From Candidatus Neoflavobacterium equi (lineage in GTDB: Bacteria > Bacteroidota > Bacteroidia > Flavobacteriales > Flavobacteriaceae), in the NCBI GenBank assembly GCA_018065745.1, contig JAGHSS010000154.1:1-13141 (forward strand): a stretch of DNA of 13,141 nucleotides, read 5' to 3'. The notes beneath the pieces are model-generated. The model was not told the DNA's origin, ran no database searches, and saw nothing but the letters and a program-made list of their open reading frames with translations. Positions 1 through 6,947 of this stretch are shown in pieces; within the stretch, counting starts at the first letter, position 1, and each line of letters begins with the position of its first letter. A program made the translations under genes and the position numbers.

Positions 1-5
1 ATTCC

Positions 6-13
6 TAACTTTA
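6..13 (+). promoter_or_regulatory. Possible -7 promoter element of the M43 protease gene
   Basis: The bases TAACTTTA match the Bacteroidetes primary-sigma -7 consensus TAnnTTTG at seven of eight positions. They lie 16 bases upstream of the ATG at 30, which would give a leader of roughly 10 bases, as for other starts in this window. The -33 element would fall outside the window and cannot be checked. Confidence 0.3.
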
Positions 14-29
14 GTAAACTTACTTTATA

Positions 30-2012
30 ATGATTAAAAACTTACTTAAACCATTTGTGTTTTGCAACCTGTTTTTAGGGTTGTCTGCCAATGCACAAAC
101 AAAATCTTTTGATAGTTTTATAACAGAATCGTCTGCAAAACAGAATCGCGAAATTGTACGTTGCTCTTCTACTGAATACGAACACTTCTTGTCTCAAGGT
201 CAAGCAGATGTAATGGAGAAAAGAGCTGCATTTGAAGCGTTTATTGCTCCAAAAATTGAAGAGATTAAAAGAAATCAAGCGACACAAAGATCTTCAAATC
301 AAGTAATAATAATTCCTGTAGTTTTTCACGTTATTCACGATGGTGATGCGGTAGGAGTAAATGAAAACATTAGTGATCTTCAGATTTTCTCTCAAATTGA
401 TGCACTAAATCAAGATTATAGAAAAAAAATAAATACTCCTGGGTACAATACGAATCCAGTAGGAGCTGATATGGAAATTGAATTCAGATTAGCTAGACGT
501 GATGTGAATGGTAATTTGACCACGGGGATTAATAGATATAATAAGGGTAGAGCTGCTCATACAAACAATCAAATTGAAACTATTAAAAGGGAAACAATTT
601 GGAATGCAGCAAACTATCTTAACATTTGGACAGTTAATTTCACTGCAGGTTTGCTAGGGTATGCACAATTCCCTCAAATCAACTCCATTCCAGGATTAAA
701 CTATTCTTCACCTTCTGATACAGACGGAGTGGTTTTAGGTTACAGTGCTACGGGGTCAAAACTTCTTTTCCCTCAAGGTGTATACAGCGGTACTTATAAT
801 GGTGGAAGAACAGCAACACATGAAATTGGACACTATTTAGGGTTGATTCATATATTTGCTGACACTGAAGGATGTACAAATGGTACTGACTACTGTGCAG
901 ATACTCCAAACCACTATGAAGCGAATTATACGTGTGGCGATTACACTTCATGTGGAGCGCGTGAAATGGTTGAAAATTATATGGATTACACCAATGACGC
1001 GTGTATGAATATATTCACCAATGATCAAAAAAATAGAGTGCGTGCAGTATTGGCAAGTGCACCTAGAAGAAATACTTTAGGAGCTGTTGATAATTACACG
1101 ATCAATGGTACAGAAGCGGGAATCTATTTTAGAGCCGTGATGAACCAACAGTGCAATAGCGTAACCTTAGGATTTGTAGTTAAAAACAATGGAACTTCTA
1201 CAATCAATTCTGGTGTTGTAAGAACTGTTGTCAATGGGCAGTCTGTTGATGTGAATTTAACAAGCTCGTTAGCTCCTGGAGAAACTGCAGATGTATTAGC
1301 AACTGTACCCGTTTTAAATACAGCTACTTCAGTATCTTTCACAGGGTCATTAGTCAATATTAACGGAAGTGCTACAGACGTTTTCTCTACAGATAATACA
1401 GTTACTGGTACACGTACTATTACGACTCCAAAATTGGTGAACTCAAACACGGTAGCTTTAACTTTAAAATACGACAGTTATCCTTCAGAAACATCTTGGA
1501 GATTATACAAAAACAACGTGGTTGTTGAAGAAGGAAACGGGGCAAATGCAGTTGCATTATCTACAATGACTAGAAATTTTACTATTGAATCAAACCAATG
1601 TTACAGATTTGAAATTACAGACTCTGAAGATGATGGAATTTGTTGTTCATATGGTCAAGGGAATGTTACCTTAACTTCTGGAGGTACAAGTTTAATGACC
1701 GGAGGAAATTTTGGAAGTGGTAAATTTGTGAATTTCTATACAGGTGTACTATCAACTACAGATATCAATGCACTTAGTGATATTAATATTTATCCAAACC
1801 CTACTCAAGGGCTTTTAAATATTGGAATTGGAAACTTAGAGTTGCCAAAGTCATATACCATCTACAATGCATTAGGACAGGTTGTTAAATATAAAAACAT
1901 TATCAAACAATCAGATCTAGAAATAGATACTACATCGCTTACTGATGGCGTTTATAGCATTCAGATTTCTAATGACAATCAAAATAAAACATTGCGTTTT
2001 GTGAAAAACTAA
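30..2012 (+). CDS. Secreted M43 (pappalysin-like) zinc metalloprotease with T9SS type A sorting domain
   Basis: A 660-residue secreted protease predicted to cleave extracellular proteins or peptides. Residues 1-22 form a signal peptide with an AxA-type cleavage site (ANA before Q23). The catalytic domain spans about 90-345. It has the metzincin zinc motif HEIGHYLGLIH at 264-274 (ligands H264, H268, H274; catalytic E265) and a Met-turn ENYMDY around M318. Cysteine pairs flank the site (C282/C289, C302/C308), as is common in family M43. A CARDB-like Ig-fold segment (about 370-465) and a beta-rich domain with a DGICC motif (about 475-570) follow. The last 75 residues (INIYPNPTQG at 586-595, ending TLRFVKN) are a typical T9SS type A sorting domain, so the protein should cross the outer membrane through T9SS, which removes this tail. 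The peptidase family is clear; the substrate is unknown. It is probably monocistronic, with its own terminator. Confidence 0.93.
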   Translation: MIKNLLKPFVFCNLFLGLSANAQTKSFDSFITESSAKQNREIVRCSSTEYEHFLSQGQADVMEKRAAFEAFIAPKIEEIKRNQATQRSSNQVIIIPVVFHVIHDGDAVGVNENISDLQIFSQIDALNQDYRKKINTPGYNTNPVGADMEIEFRLARRDVNGNLTTGINRYNKGRAAHTNNQIETIKRETIWNAANYLNIWTVNFTAGLLGYAQFPQINSIPGLNYSSPSDTDGVVLGYSATGSKLLFPQGVYSGTYNGGRTATHEIGHYLGLIHIFADTEGCTNGTDYCADTPNHYEANYTCGDYTSCGAREMVENYMDYTNDACMNIFTNDQKNRVRAVLASAPRRNTLGAVDNYTINGTEAGIYFRAVMNQQCNSVTLGFVVKNNGTSTINSGVVRTVVNGQSVDVNLTSSLAPGETADVLATVPVLNTATSVSFTGSLVNINGSATDVFSTDNTVTGTRTITTPKLVNSNTVALTLKYDSYPSETSWRLYKNNVVVEEGNGANAVALSTMTRNFTIESNQCYRFEITDSEDDGICCSYGQGNVTLTSGGTSLMTGGNFGSGKFVNFYTGVLSTTDINALSDINIYPNPTQGLLNIGIGNLELPKSYTIYNALGQVVKYKNIIKQSDLEIDTTSLTDGVYSIQISNDNQNKTLRFVKN

Positions 2013-2030
2013 TCAAATTATATAGAAACA

Positions 2031-2067
2031 AAGAGGGTTAAAATTATTATTAACCCTCTTTTTTTTT
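2031..2067 (+). terminator. Rho-independent terminator of the M43 protease gene
   Basis: A perfect 11-bp inverted repeat pairs AAGAGGGTTAA (2031-2041) with TTAACCCTCTT (2050-2060) around an 8-base AT loop. A run of nine T ends at 2067. It begins 18 bases after the protease stop codon and isolates that gene from ribF. Confidence 0.9.
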
Positions 2068-2082
2068 ATAACTTTAAAAAGT

Positions 2083-2090
2083 TAAATTTG
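2083..2090 (+). promoter_or_regulatory. Predicted ribF promoter, -7 element
   Basis: TAAATTTG is an exact match to the Bacteroidetes -7 consensus TAnnTTTG and lies 16 bases before the TTG start of ribF. The expected -33 position falls in the T-tract of the preceding terminator (TTTT rather than TTTG), so only half of the promoter is well supported. The implied leader is about 12 bases. Confidence 0.5.
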
Positions 2091-2106
2091 TAAAAAAACA
2101 TAGATT

Positions 2107-3045
2107 TTGAACGTTTTCCATGCTCTCGCTGAATATAATGGCAATCAGCCAACTGTTGTAACTCTCGGTACTTTTGACGGCGTACACTTGGGCCACAAAT
2201 GCATTTTTCAAAAACTCATCAAAAGCAGTGCACATTTGAACTGCCAATCGTTGGTGTTGACTTTTTTTCCGCACCCAAGAATGGTCCTGAAAAAAGACGA
2301 TTCCATAAAGTTGATTAATACTATTGAGGAGAAGACAAATCAAATGCAGGCTTTGGGTATTGATCATTTAATCATTCATCCTTTTGATGATGAGTTTGCA
2401 AATTTGGAAGCAGAGGAATTTGTTAAAACTATTTTGGTGGATCGCTTTAAGATGAAAAAGATAATCATCGGGTATGACCATCGTTTTGGTAAAGGGGGAC
2501 AGGCAGATATCAATGACCTGATTGCCTTTGGTAAAAAATACAATTTTGAAGTGGAACAAATCGTTGCACAGGAATTGGATGAAGTATCCATCAGTTCTAC
2601 CCAAATCAGAAATGCCTTAGCTCAAGGTGATGTCTCTAAAGCCAATGCATATTTGGGATATGAGTATTATTTTAGCGGTATTGTGACGCAAGGCAAACAA
2701 TTGGGGAGAACCATTGGTTTTCCAACTGCAAATATTCAATTGGAACAAACATACAAACTCATTCCAAAAGTGGGGGTTTACATTGTTTCAGTACTTGTAG
2801 ACGGTCAGAACTTCAAGGGGATGATGAACATAGGTACAAATCCAACAGTTGGTGATAATGCAATGACTCAGGAAGTTCACATTCTAGACTTTGATCGCGA
2901 TATATACAATCAAAAAATCACCGTTGTTTTACACGATAAAATTCGCGAACAAGTAAAATTTGACTCTCTTGAACATCTAAAACTACAGCTGGCTCAAGAC
3001 AGGAAAACCACCATTAACTATTTTTCTGTACACCATACTTCATGA
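2107..3045 (+). CDS. ribF: Bifunctional riboflavin kinase / FAD synthetase
   Basis: A 312-residue cytoplasmic enzyme that phosphorylates riboflavin to FMN and adenylylates FMN to FAD. The N-terminal FAD synthetase (nucleotidyltransferase) domain has GTFDGVHLGH at 21-30 with the HxGH motif, GYDHRFGKGG at 122-131 and SISSTQIR at 161-168. The C-terminal riboflavin kinase domain (about 185-310) has GRTIGFPTANI at 200-210, NIGTNPT at 241-247 and the likely catalytic E256. Length is normal for the family. The start is TTG: an in-frame TAG lies at 2101-2103, and the first in-frame ATG (2281) would remove the HxGH motif, so 2107 is the only sensible common start codon. The stop overlaps the next ATG by 4 bases (ATGA at 3042-3045), indicating translational coupling with the carboxylase homologue. 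Confidence 0.96.
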   Translation: MNVFHALAEYNGNQPTVVTLGTFDGVHLGHKCIFQKLIKSSAHLNCQSLVLTFFPHPRMVLKKDDSIKLINTIEEKTNQMQALGIDHLIIHPFDDEFANLEAEEFVKTILVDRFKMKKIIIGYDHRFGKGGQADINDLIAFGKKYNFEVEQIVAQELDEVSISSTQIRNALAQGDVSKANAYLGYEYYFSGIVTQGKQLGRTIGFPTANIQLEQTYKLIPKVGVYIVSVLVDGQNFKGMMNIGTNPTVGDNAMTQEVHILDFDRDIYNQKITVVLHDKIREQVKFDSLEHLKLQLAQDRKTTINYFSVHHTS

Positions 3046-4361
3046 AAAAATTACTGCAACCCATAGATAATGCGCCTTTAATTCTCTTCAGAATATTTTT
3101 TGGTTTTCTATTCGCTGCAGAAACTTTTGGTGCGATTTTAACCGGATGGGTGAAAGATAATTTCATTACCCCAAAATTTACCTTTTCTCATATTGGATTT
3201 GAATGGTTACAACCCTTGCCAGAAGCGGGGATGTATCTCTATTTTGTTGCCATGGGGATTTTGTCAATTGCAGTCATGGTTGGTTACAAATACAGAGCGT
3301 CCATCATTGCGCTGACCATGCTGTGGTTTGGCGTTTATTTGATGCAGAAGACGTCCTACAACAACCATTATTATCTTTTGTTGTTGATCAGTGCCCTTAT
3401 GTGCATCATGCCAGCACATGCTTATGCTTCTTTTGATGCCAAATCAAACCCAAGTCTCAGAAGTAATACCATGCCGCAATGGTGTTCCTTTGTCTTCATA
3501 GCTCAAATATCCATTGTGTACTTTTTTGCTACGGCCGCAAAGTTTTATCCAGACTGGCTGGACGGTACTTTTACCAAAAACCTTTTGGCTCACGCCACCG
3601 GCATTGATTTCATAGATCGTCTATTCGCTCAAAAATGGTTTTATATGTTCATTGCTTATGCTGGTATTGCATTTGATGGTCTTATAGTTCCCATGTTGCT
3701 GTTTAAAAAAACAAGAACGTTAGCCGTTTGTCTTTCGTTAGTATTTCATATTTTTAATTCCATCGTTCTTCAAATTGGAATTTTCCCCTATTTTGCCCTG
3801 AGCTTTGCCGTCTTCTTTTATCCGCCAGAATTGGTTAGAAAAAGGTTTTTTAAAAAGAAAACTCCAATTGCTGATGGAGAGAAGCATTACAGCATATACC
3901 CCCCGTTGTTTGTGTTGCTGGCGGTATACTTTTTAGTGCAACTTTTGTTGCCTGTAAGGCATTGGTTTATTCCGGGGGATGTCTTGTATACAGAAGAAGG
4001 ACATCGTCTAAGCTGGCGCATGATGTTGCGTTCCAGATCGGGATACACGGCATTTAGGGTTGTAGATAAAAAAACGCAGGAAGATCTGCACTATTCCATT
4101 TTTCAAAACCTGACCTTTAAGCAAATTAGAGGTATGGAAGCCAAACCAGATATGATTTGGCAACTTGCCCAACGCATCAAAAACAATTATGCATCTCAAG
4201 GTATTGATGTAGCTGTTTATGTGGATTCACACGTAAGTGTGAATCAAAAACAGGCGGTTACATTGATAGACCCCAAAGTAGATTTAGCTGCGGTAAAGTG
4301 GAATTACTTTGGTCACGACAGCTGGGTGAATACCCATTTTGAAGCGCCAAAATATCCTTAA
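3042..4361 (+). CDS. Vitamin K-dependent gamma-carboxylase (GGCX) homologue, HTTM membrane protein
   Basis: A 439-residue integral membrane protein with about eight hydrophobic segments between residues 10 and 303, then a soluble C-terminal domain. Several stretches match animal gamma-glutamyl carboxylase as I remember it. KTSYNNHYYL (103-112) resembles KTSWNNHSYL, placing H109 at human H160. AAKFYPDWLDG (165-175) resembles the KLDADW region, placing K167 at the catalytic base K218. FHIFNSIVLQIGIFPY (235-250) resembles FHxMNSQLFSIGMFxY. SWRMMLRSRS (324-333) and VSVNQKQ...DPKVD (398-414) resemble the lumenal C-terminal domain. The animal enzyme couples oxidation of vitamin K hydroquinone to glutamate carboxylation; here the quinol would be menaquinol. 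Whether this protein carboxylates, only epoxidises quinone, or does something else is unknown. It is co-translated with ribF. Confidence 0.88.
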   Translation: MKKLLQPIDNAPLILFRIFFGFLFAAETFGAILTGWVKDNFITPKFTFSHIGFEWLQPLPEAGMYLYFVAMGILSIAVMVGYKYRASIIALTMLWFGVYLMQKTSYNNHYYLLLLISALMCIMPAHAYASFDAKSNPSLRSNTMPQWCSFVFIAQISIVYFFATAAKFYPDWLDGTFTKNLLAHATGIDFIDRLFAQKWFYMFIAYAGIAFDGLIVPMLLFKKTRTLAVCLSLVFHIFNSIVLQIGIFPYFALSFAVFFYPPELVRKRFFKKKTPIADGEKHYSIYPPLFVLLAVYFLVQLLLPVRHWFIPGDVLYTEEGHRLSWRMMLRSRSGYTAFRVVDKKTQEDLHYSIFQNLTFKQIRGMEAKPDMIWQLAQRIKNNYASQGIDVAVYVDSHVSVNQKQAVTLIDPKVDLAAVKWNYFGHDSWVNTHFEAPKYP

Positions 4362-4428
4362 ATTTTTCCCAATGCATACCACCTAGACGTTTTTCATCGT
4401 TCTCTTTTGATACTTAAAATTTAAGCTT

Positions 4429-4938
4429 ATGGAGTCTAGTGAAAACAATTTGAACAATCAAGAAGCCGTTCAAAAATTAAAAGAGATAGCAGAAAAAGTT
4501 GACGTGTGTATGTTTTGTACAAATTTGGAGGAACGTCCCATAGCGTCAAGTCCCATGTCAACACAAGAAGTGGATGAAAAAGGGAACATTTGGTTTTTGA
4601 GTGCTGATAACAGTTATAGAAATGACAATATTAGAGACAACAATGAAGTTCAGTTGTTTTACTCACATCCCACAGATTACACGTTTATGAGTGTTTATGG
4701 AAAGGCTTATATTTATCAAGACAGAGAAACGATAGATGAATATTGGGAACCCATTGCAAAAGCATGGTTTCAAGACGGTAAATATGATCCAAATGTATCC
4801 GTTATTAGAGTGGAACCCAAAGACATTTATTACTGGGATACAAAAAGTAATAAAATCGTCTCCTTCTTTAAGTTTGCAGTGTCAGCCATAACTGGGACGC
4901 CTTCAGACAATGGGATAGAAGGAAAATTAGACGTCTAA
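4429..4938 (+). CDS. Pyridoxamine 5'-phosphate oxidase family protein (general stress protein 26-like)
   Basis: A 169-residue soluble protein with the FMN-binding split-barrel pattern of the general stress protein 26 branch. It has an N-terminal helix (about 10-25), then strands carrying CMFCTN (27-32), SSPMST (40-45), NIWFLSADNSYR (53-64), a VQLFYSHP strand (74-81) and the MSVYGKAYIYQD strand (86-97), followed by a helix around YWEPIAKAWF (105-114). Members bind FMN, or sometimes F420 or heme, and several are linked to oxidative or general stress; the true substrate is not evident. True PNPOx activity in B6 synthesis is unlikely given the branch and short length. It sits 67 bases after the carboxylase homologue with no terminator between them, so read-through from ribF is plausible. 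I see no exact TAnnTTTG in front of it. It ends in the bidirectional terminator at 4948-4976. Confidence 0.82.
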   Translation: MESSENNLNNQEAVQKLKEIAEKVDVCMFCTNLEERPIASSPMSTQEVDEKGNIWFLSADNSYRNDNIRDNNEVQLFYSHPTDYTFMSVYGKAYIYQDRETIDEYWEPIAKAWFQDGKYDPNVSVIRVEPKDIYYWDTKSNKIVSFFKFAVSAITGTPSDNGIEGKLDV

Positions 4939-4947
4939 TACAGAAAT

Positions 4948-4976
4948 AAAAAAAAGAGGCTTTTGCCTCTTTTTTT
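4948..4976. terminator. Bidirectional terminator shared by two convergent operons
   Basis: AGAGGC and GCCTCT pair around a TTTT tetraloop (4961-4964). Eight A (4948-4955) flank it on the left and seven T (4970-4976) on the right, so either strand reads as a GC stem followed by a U-tract. It closes the ribF-side transcript from the left and the queD-lpxH transcript from the right. The lpxH stop codon (complement of 4975-4977) lies inside the flanking T/A run. Confidence 0.9.
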
Positions 4977-5736
4977 ATTTATAACTTTTCAATTCTAAAT
5001 TTTTTCCGTCAAATTCTACAAAGGTAAAATAAGAAATCCAATCTCCAAGATTGACATATTTACTCGTTTTATCTTCATTTAAATCCAACACCATTGGGAG
5101 ATGACGGTGTCCAAAAACCAAGTATTCATAAGGTTTCTCAGTTATTTTTCTCTTGGAATACAAAATCAACCATTCCTTGTCTTCACCTAAGAAATGAATG
5201 TCTTCATCACCAGAAATCAATTTGTTTTTAACAGAAAGTGTCTGCGCTAGTTTAACTCCAATGTCTGGATGTAACCATCTGAAAAACCATTTTGAAAGCG
5301 GGTGTGTAAACACCTTTTTCATGCGTTTGTACCCTTTGTCATCTGGGCCTAATCCATCGCCATGAGCAATGAAAAATGAAACCCCATTGAGGTCAAACTC
5401 CATCCCTTTGTGATGAACTGGAATTTGCAATTCTTTTTCAAAATAGTCTGTCATCCACAAGTCGTGATTTCCCACAAAAAAATGAATTTCAACACCTGCA
5501 TCTTTTAGTTCCGCCAGTTTTCCCAAAACACGTACAAATCCTCGGGGAACTACAGTTTTATATTCAAACCAAAAATCAAACAGATCTCCCAGTAAAAATA
5601 AAACTTGGCAATCTTTCTTTATCTCGTCTAACCACGCAACAAATTTTTGTTCCCTTGGGAAACTCAATTCAGGTGTAGGTGCACCAAAGTGTTGGTCAGA
5701 GGCAAAATATACTTTTTTATTGGCCTGTAATTGCAT
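4975..5736 (-). CDS. lpxH: UDP-2,3-diacylglucosamine pyrophosphatase (lipid A biosynthesis)
   Basis: A 253-residue calcineurin-like metallophosphoesterase. LpxH hydrolyses UDP-2,3-diacylglucosamine to 2,3-diacylglucosamine 1-phosphate (lipid X) and UMP on the inner face of the inner membrane. All signature metal ligands are visible: SDQHFG (D14, H16), GDLFDFW (D51), GNHD (N90), AHGD (H125) and GHRH (H210, H212). These correspond to D8, H10, D41, N79, H114, H195 and H197 in E. coli LpxH. The helical cap region (about 130-200) is rich in aromatic and basic residues, as expected for acyl-chain and membrane contact. The start lies 3 bases after the queD stop, indicating translational coupling. 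The stop codon falls within the flank of the shared terminator. A generic metallophosphoesterase is the alternative, but length and motifs fit the Bacteroidetes LpxH type. Confidence 0.85.
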   Translation of the reverse strand: MQLQANKKVYFASDQHFGAPTPELSFPREQKFVAWLDEIKKDCQVLFLLGDLFDFWFEYKTVVPRGFVRVLGKLAELKDAGVEIHFFVGNHDLWMTDYFEKELQIPVHHKGMEFDLNGVSFFIAHGDGLGPDDKGYKRMKKVFTHPLSKWFFRWLHPDIGVKLAQTLSVKNKLISGDEDIHFLGEDKEWLILYSKRKITEKPYEYLVFGHRHLPMVLDLNEDKTSKYVNLGDWISYFTFVEFDGKNLELKSYK

Positions 5737-5739
5737 CCG

Positions 5740-6192
5740 TTATAAATTATCAGATTGATACCATTCAGCAAAACTTGATTCAGTCTCCTGTAATTTAAGA
5801 GCGAATAACTTGATGTTTTCCGGTAGTCTATTTTTAATTTTTTCAGCAAAACTAGTCACCATATTTTCACTTGTCGGTTGGTAATCTACCAAAATAACAT
5901 GGTGTCCACGGGTAATTAATTCATTCGCTAAGTCCACATGAGGCGTGTTTTTATTGAAAACAGTAGCATGGTCAAATTGATCCACAATTTCCTCTTTGAC
6001 GATTTTCTTCAAATCCCCAAAATCAATCACCATTCCAAATTTTACATTATTTGCATCCGTGATCGGTTGTCCAATAACAGTAACAGATAATTTGTAACTG
6101 TGGCCATGTACATTTTTACATTTCCCATCATAACCATACAATGCATGTCCAGTCTCAAATGTAAATTGTTTCGTTATTCTTATATTGCTCAT
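5740..6192 (-). CDS. queD: 6-carboxy-5,6,7,8-tetrahydropterin synthase (queuosine pathway)
   Basis: A 150-residue member of the 6-pyruvoyl-tetrahydropterin synthase fold. QueD converts dihydroneopterin triphosphate to 6-carboxytetrahydropterin, an early step to queuosine in tRNA. Zinc ligands are H16 (in FETGHALYG) and H29/H31 in CKNVHGH, where C25 is the catalytic cysteine. The CxxxHGH spacing is typical of QueD rather than animal PTPS. D74-H75 (FDHATVFN) and the YQPTSENM and LQETESS motifs complete the active site, with E136 as likely pterin anchor. I chose the ATG at 6190-6192. The ATG 21 bases upstream (6211-6213) would overlap the predicted -7 promoter element and adds seven residues that fit no family motif. 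It is the first gene of a queD-lpxH pair and is divergent from the 2OG oxygenase gene. Confidence 0.9.
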   Translation of the reverse strand: MSNIRITKQFTFETGHALYGYDGKCKNVHGHSYKLSVTVIGQPITDANNVKFGMVIDFGDLKKIVKEEIVDQFDHATVFNKNTPHVDLANELITRGHHVILVDYQPTSENMVTSFAEKIKNRLPENIKLFALKLQETESSFAEWYQSDNL

Positions 6193-6210
6193 TAGGTATA
6201 TATTATTTTG

Positions 6211-6218
6211 CAAAAATA
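6211..6218 (-). promoter_or_regulatory. Predicted queD-lpxH promoter, -7 element
   Basis: Read on the minus strand, TATTTTTG exactly matches TAnnTTTG and lies 18 bases before the chosen queD ATG (leader about 13 bases). No TTTG is present at the -33 distance. The wider core CTTATTTTTG is identical to those at 11129-11138 and 13024-13033. Confidence 0.5.
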
Positions 6219-6242
6219 AGAAAATAAAATCGTTATTTCGGC

Positions 6243-6272
6243 TTTGAATTTTATCCCTTCAAACTATCTTTG
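6243..6272 (+). promoter_or_regulatory. Full consensus Bacteroidetes promoter of the 2OG oxygenase gene
   Basis: TTTG at 6243-6246 (-33 element), an 18-base spacer, then TATCTTTG at 6265-6272 (-7 element TAnnTTTG). This is the best promoter in the window, with both elements exact and the spacer inside the usual 17-23 range. Transcription should start near 6277, giving a leader of about 14 bases to the ATG at 6292. It also argues against the in-frame TTG at 6244, which lies within the -33 element. Confidence 0.75.
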
Positions 6273-6291
6273 TCTCTATAAAACGTTTCTG

Positions 6292-6903
6292 ATGTCTGAA
6301 TTTATTATTGATCCCTTTTTTGAACAAATCGTTGACAGCTTGGCTGAACAAAAATATGCCATTGCTGATCATTTTTTTACGCCTCAAGAAGTGCAAGATT
6401 TACGTCAATTGATGCTTGATAAGCAGGCGAATGCCAACTTTAAAAAGGCCGCTATTGGGAATAATAATGGACAACATATTGCTGCAGAAGTGCGTGGTGA
6501 TTTTATTTTGTGGATTGATGAACATTCAGATCATCCCTTGGAACAGCTTTACTTTGCCAAAGTGGATGCTTTGGTTAAATACATCAACAGAACACTTTAT
6601 TTAGGAATAAAAGAAGGGGAGTTTCACTATGCAATTTATCCTGAAGGTACGTTCTATAAAAAACATTTAGACGTTTTTAAAACAGACAATAGAAGAACGC
6701 TATCTGTGGTCTTTTATTTAAACAGTGAAGATTGGAAAGAGGAATACGGTGGGCAATTGGCCATTTACAAACCAGACGGTAGTCAATTAAAAGTAACTCC
6801 AACTGCGGGAAGATTAATCATATTTGATTCCAAAACAGTGGAGCACGAGGTCTTACCAGTTAATAAAACAAGATTCAGTATAACCGGTTGGTTAAAGAGC
6901 TAG
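6292..6903 (+). CDS. 2-oxoglutarate/Fe(II)-dependent oxygenase, EGLN/PHD-like prolyl hydroxylase
   Basis: A 203-residue soluble enzyme predicted to hydroxylate proline in a target protein using O2 and 2-oxoglutarate. The Fe(II) triad is H125 and D127 (KKHLDVF) plus H185 (VEHEV); R194 (TRFSITGW) should bind 2-oxoglutarate. Several segments follow human PHD2 (EGLN1) as I recall it. EVRGDFILWI (66-75) corresponds to the RGDxIxW segment. Y116 in AIYPEG and Y142 in FYLNSEDW correspond to Y303 and Y329. GGQLAIYKPDG (153-163) corresponds to GGxLRIFPEG. H185 to R194 keeps the same nine-residue spacing. The nearest studied bacterial relative is the Pseudomonas PHD-like enzyme that hydroxylates EF-Tu; the substrate here is unproven. 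The ATG at 6292 is preferred over a TTG at 6244 because the latter lies within the promoter. Confidence 0.88.
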   Translation: MSEFIIDPFFEQIVDSLAEQKYAIADHFFTPQEVQDLRQLMLDKQANANFKKAAIGNNNGQHIAAEVRGDFILWIDEHSDHPLEQLYFAKVDALVKYINRTLYLGIKEGEFHYAIYPEGTFYKKHLDVFKTDNRRTLSVVFYLNSEDWKEEYGGQLAIYKPDGSQLKVTPTAGRLIIFDSKTVEHEVLPVNKTRFSITGWLKS

Positions 6904-6910
6904 TTCTTTA

Positions 6911-6947
6911 ATGGCATCCACCTCATGCTTTCCCGATGCTGTTTTTT
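6911..6947 (+). terminator. Possible weak terminator of the 2OG oxygenase gene
   Basis: A GCATC (6914-6918) / GATGC (6935-6939) stem can be extended to 8 bp with two G-U wobbles, around a 16-base loop. Six T (6942-6947) follow. The loop is long and the stem weak. The T run overlaps the stop codon of the convergent crotonase gene. Confidence 0.3.

Noticed and set aside
26..31. TATAAT hexamer resembling a sigma-70 -10 box
   Set aside because: It overlaps the protease start codon, and Bacteroidetes primary sigma factors use a different -7 element.
1124..1450. 108-residue open frame on the minus strand inside the protease gene
   Set aside because: It is antisense to a well-supported domain, has no recognisable motif and no promoter. 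It is a by-product of codon usage in the sense gene.
4413..4425. Small palindrome CTTAAA-A-TTTAAG just before the gene at 4429
   Set aside because: Composed almost only of A and T in an AT-rich genome; 6-bp arms are expected by chance. It might be an operator, but nothing else supports this.
6193..6213. Seven-residue N-terminal extension of QueD from an upstream ATG
   Set aside because: The upstream ATG overlaps the predicted -7 element, and family members start close to the strand containing ITKQFTFETGH.
6244..6291. N-terminal extension of the 2OG oxygenase from a TTG start
   Set aside because: The extension overlaps an exact -33/-7 promoter, so it would not be fully transcribed.
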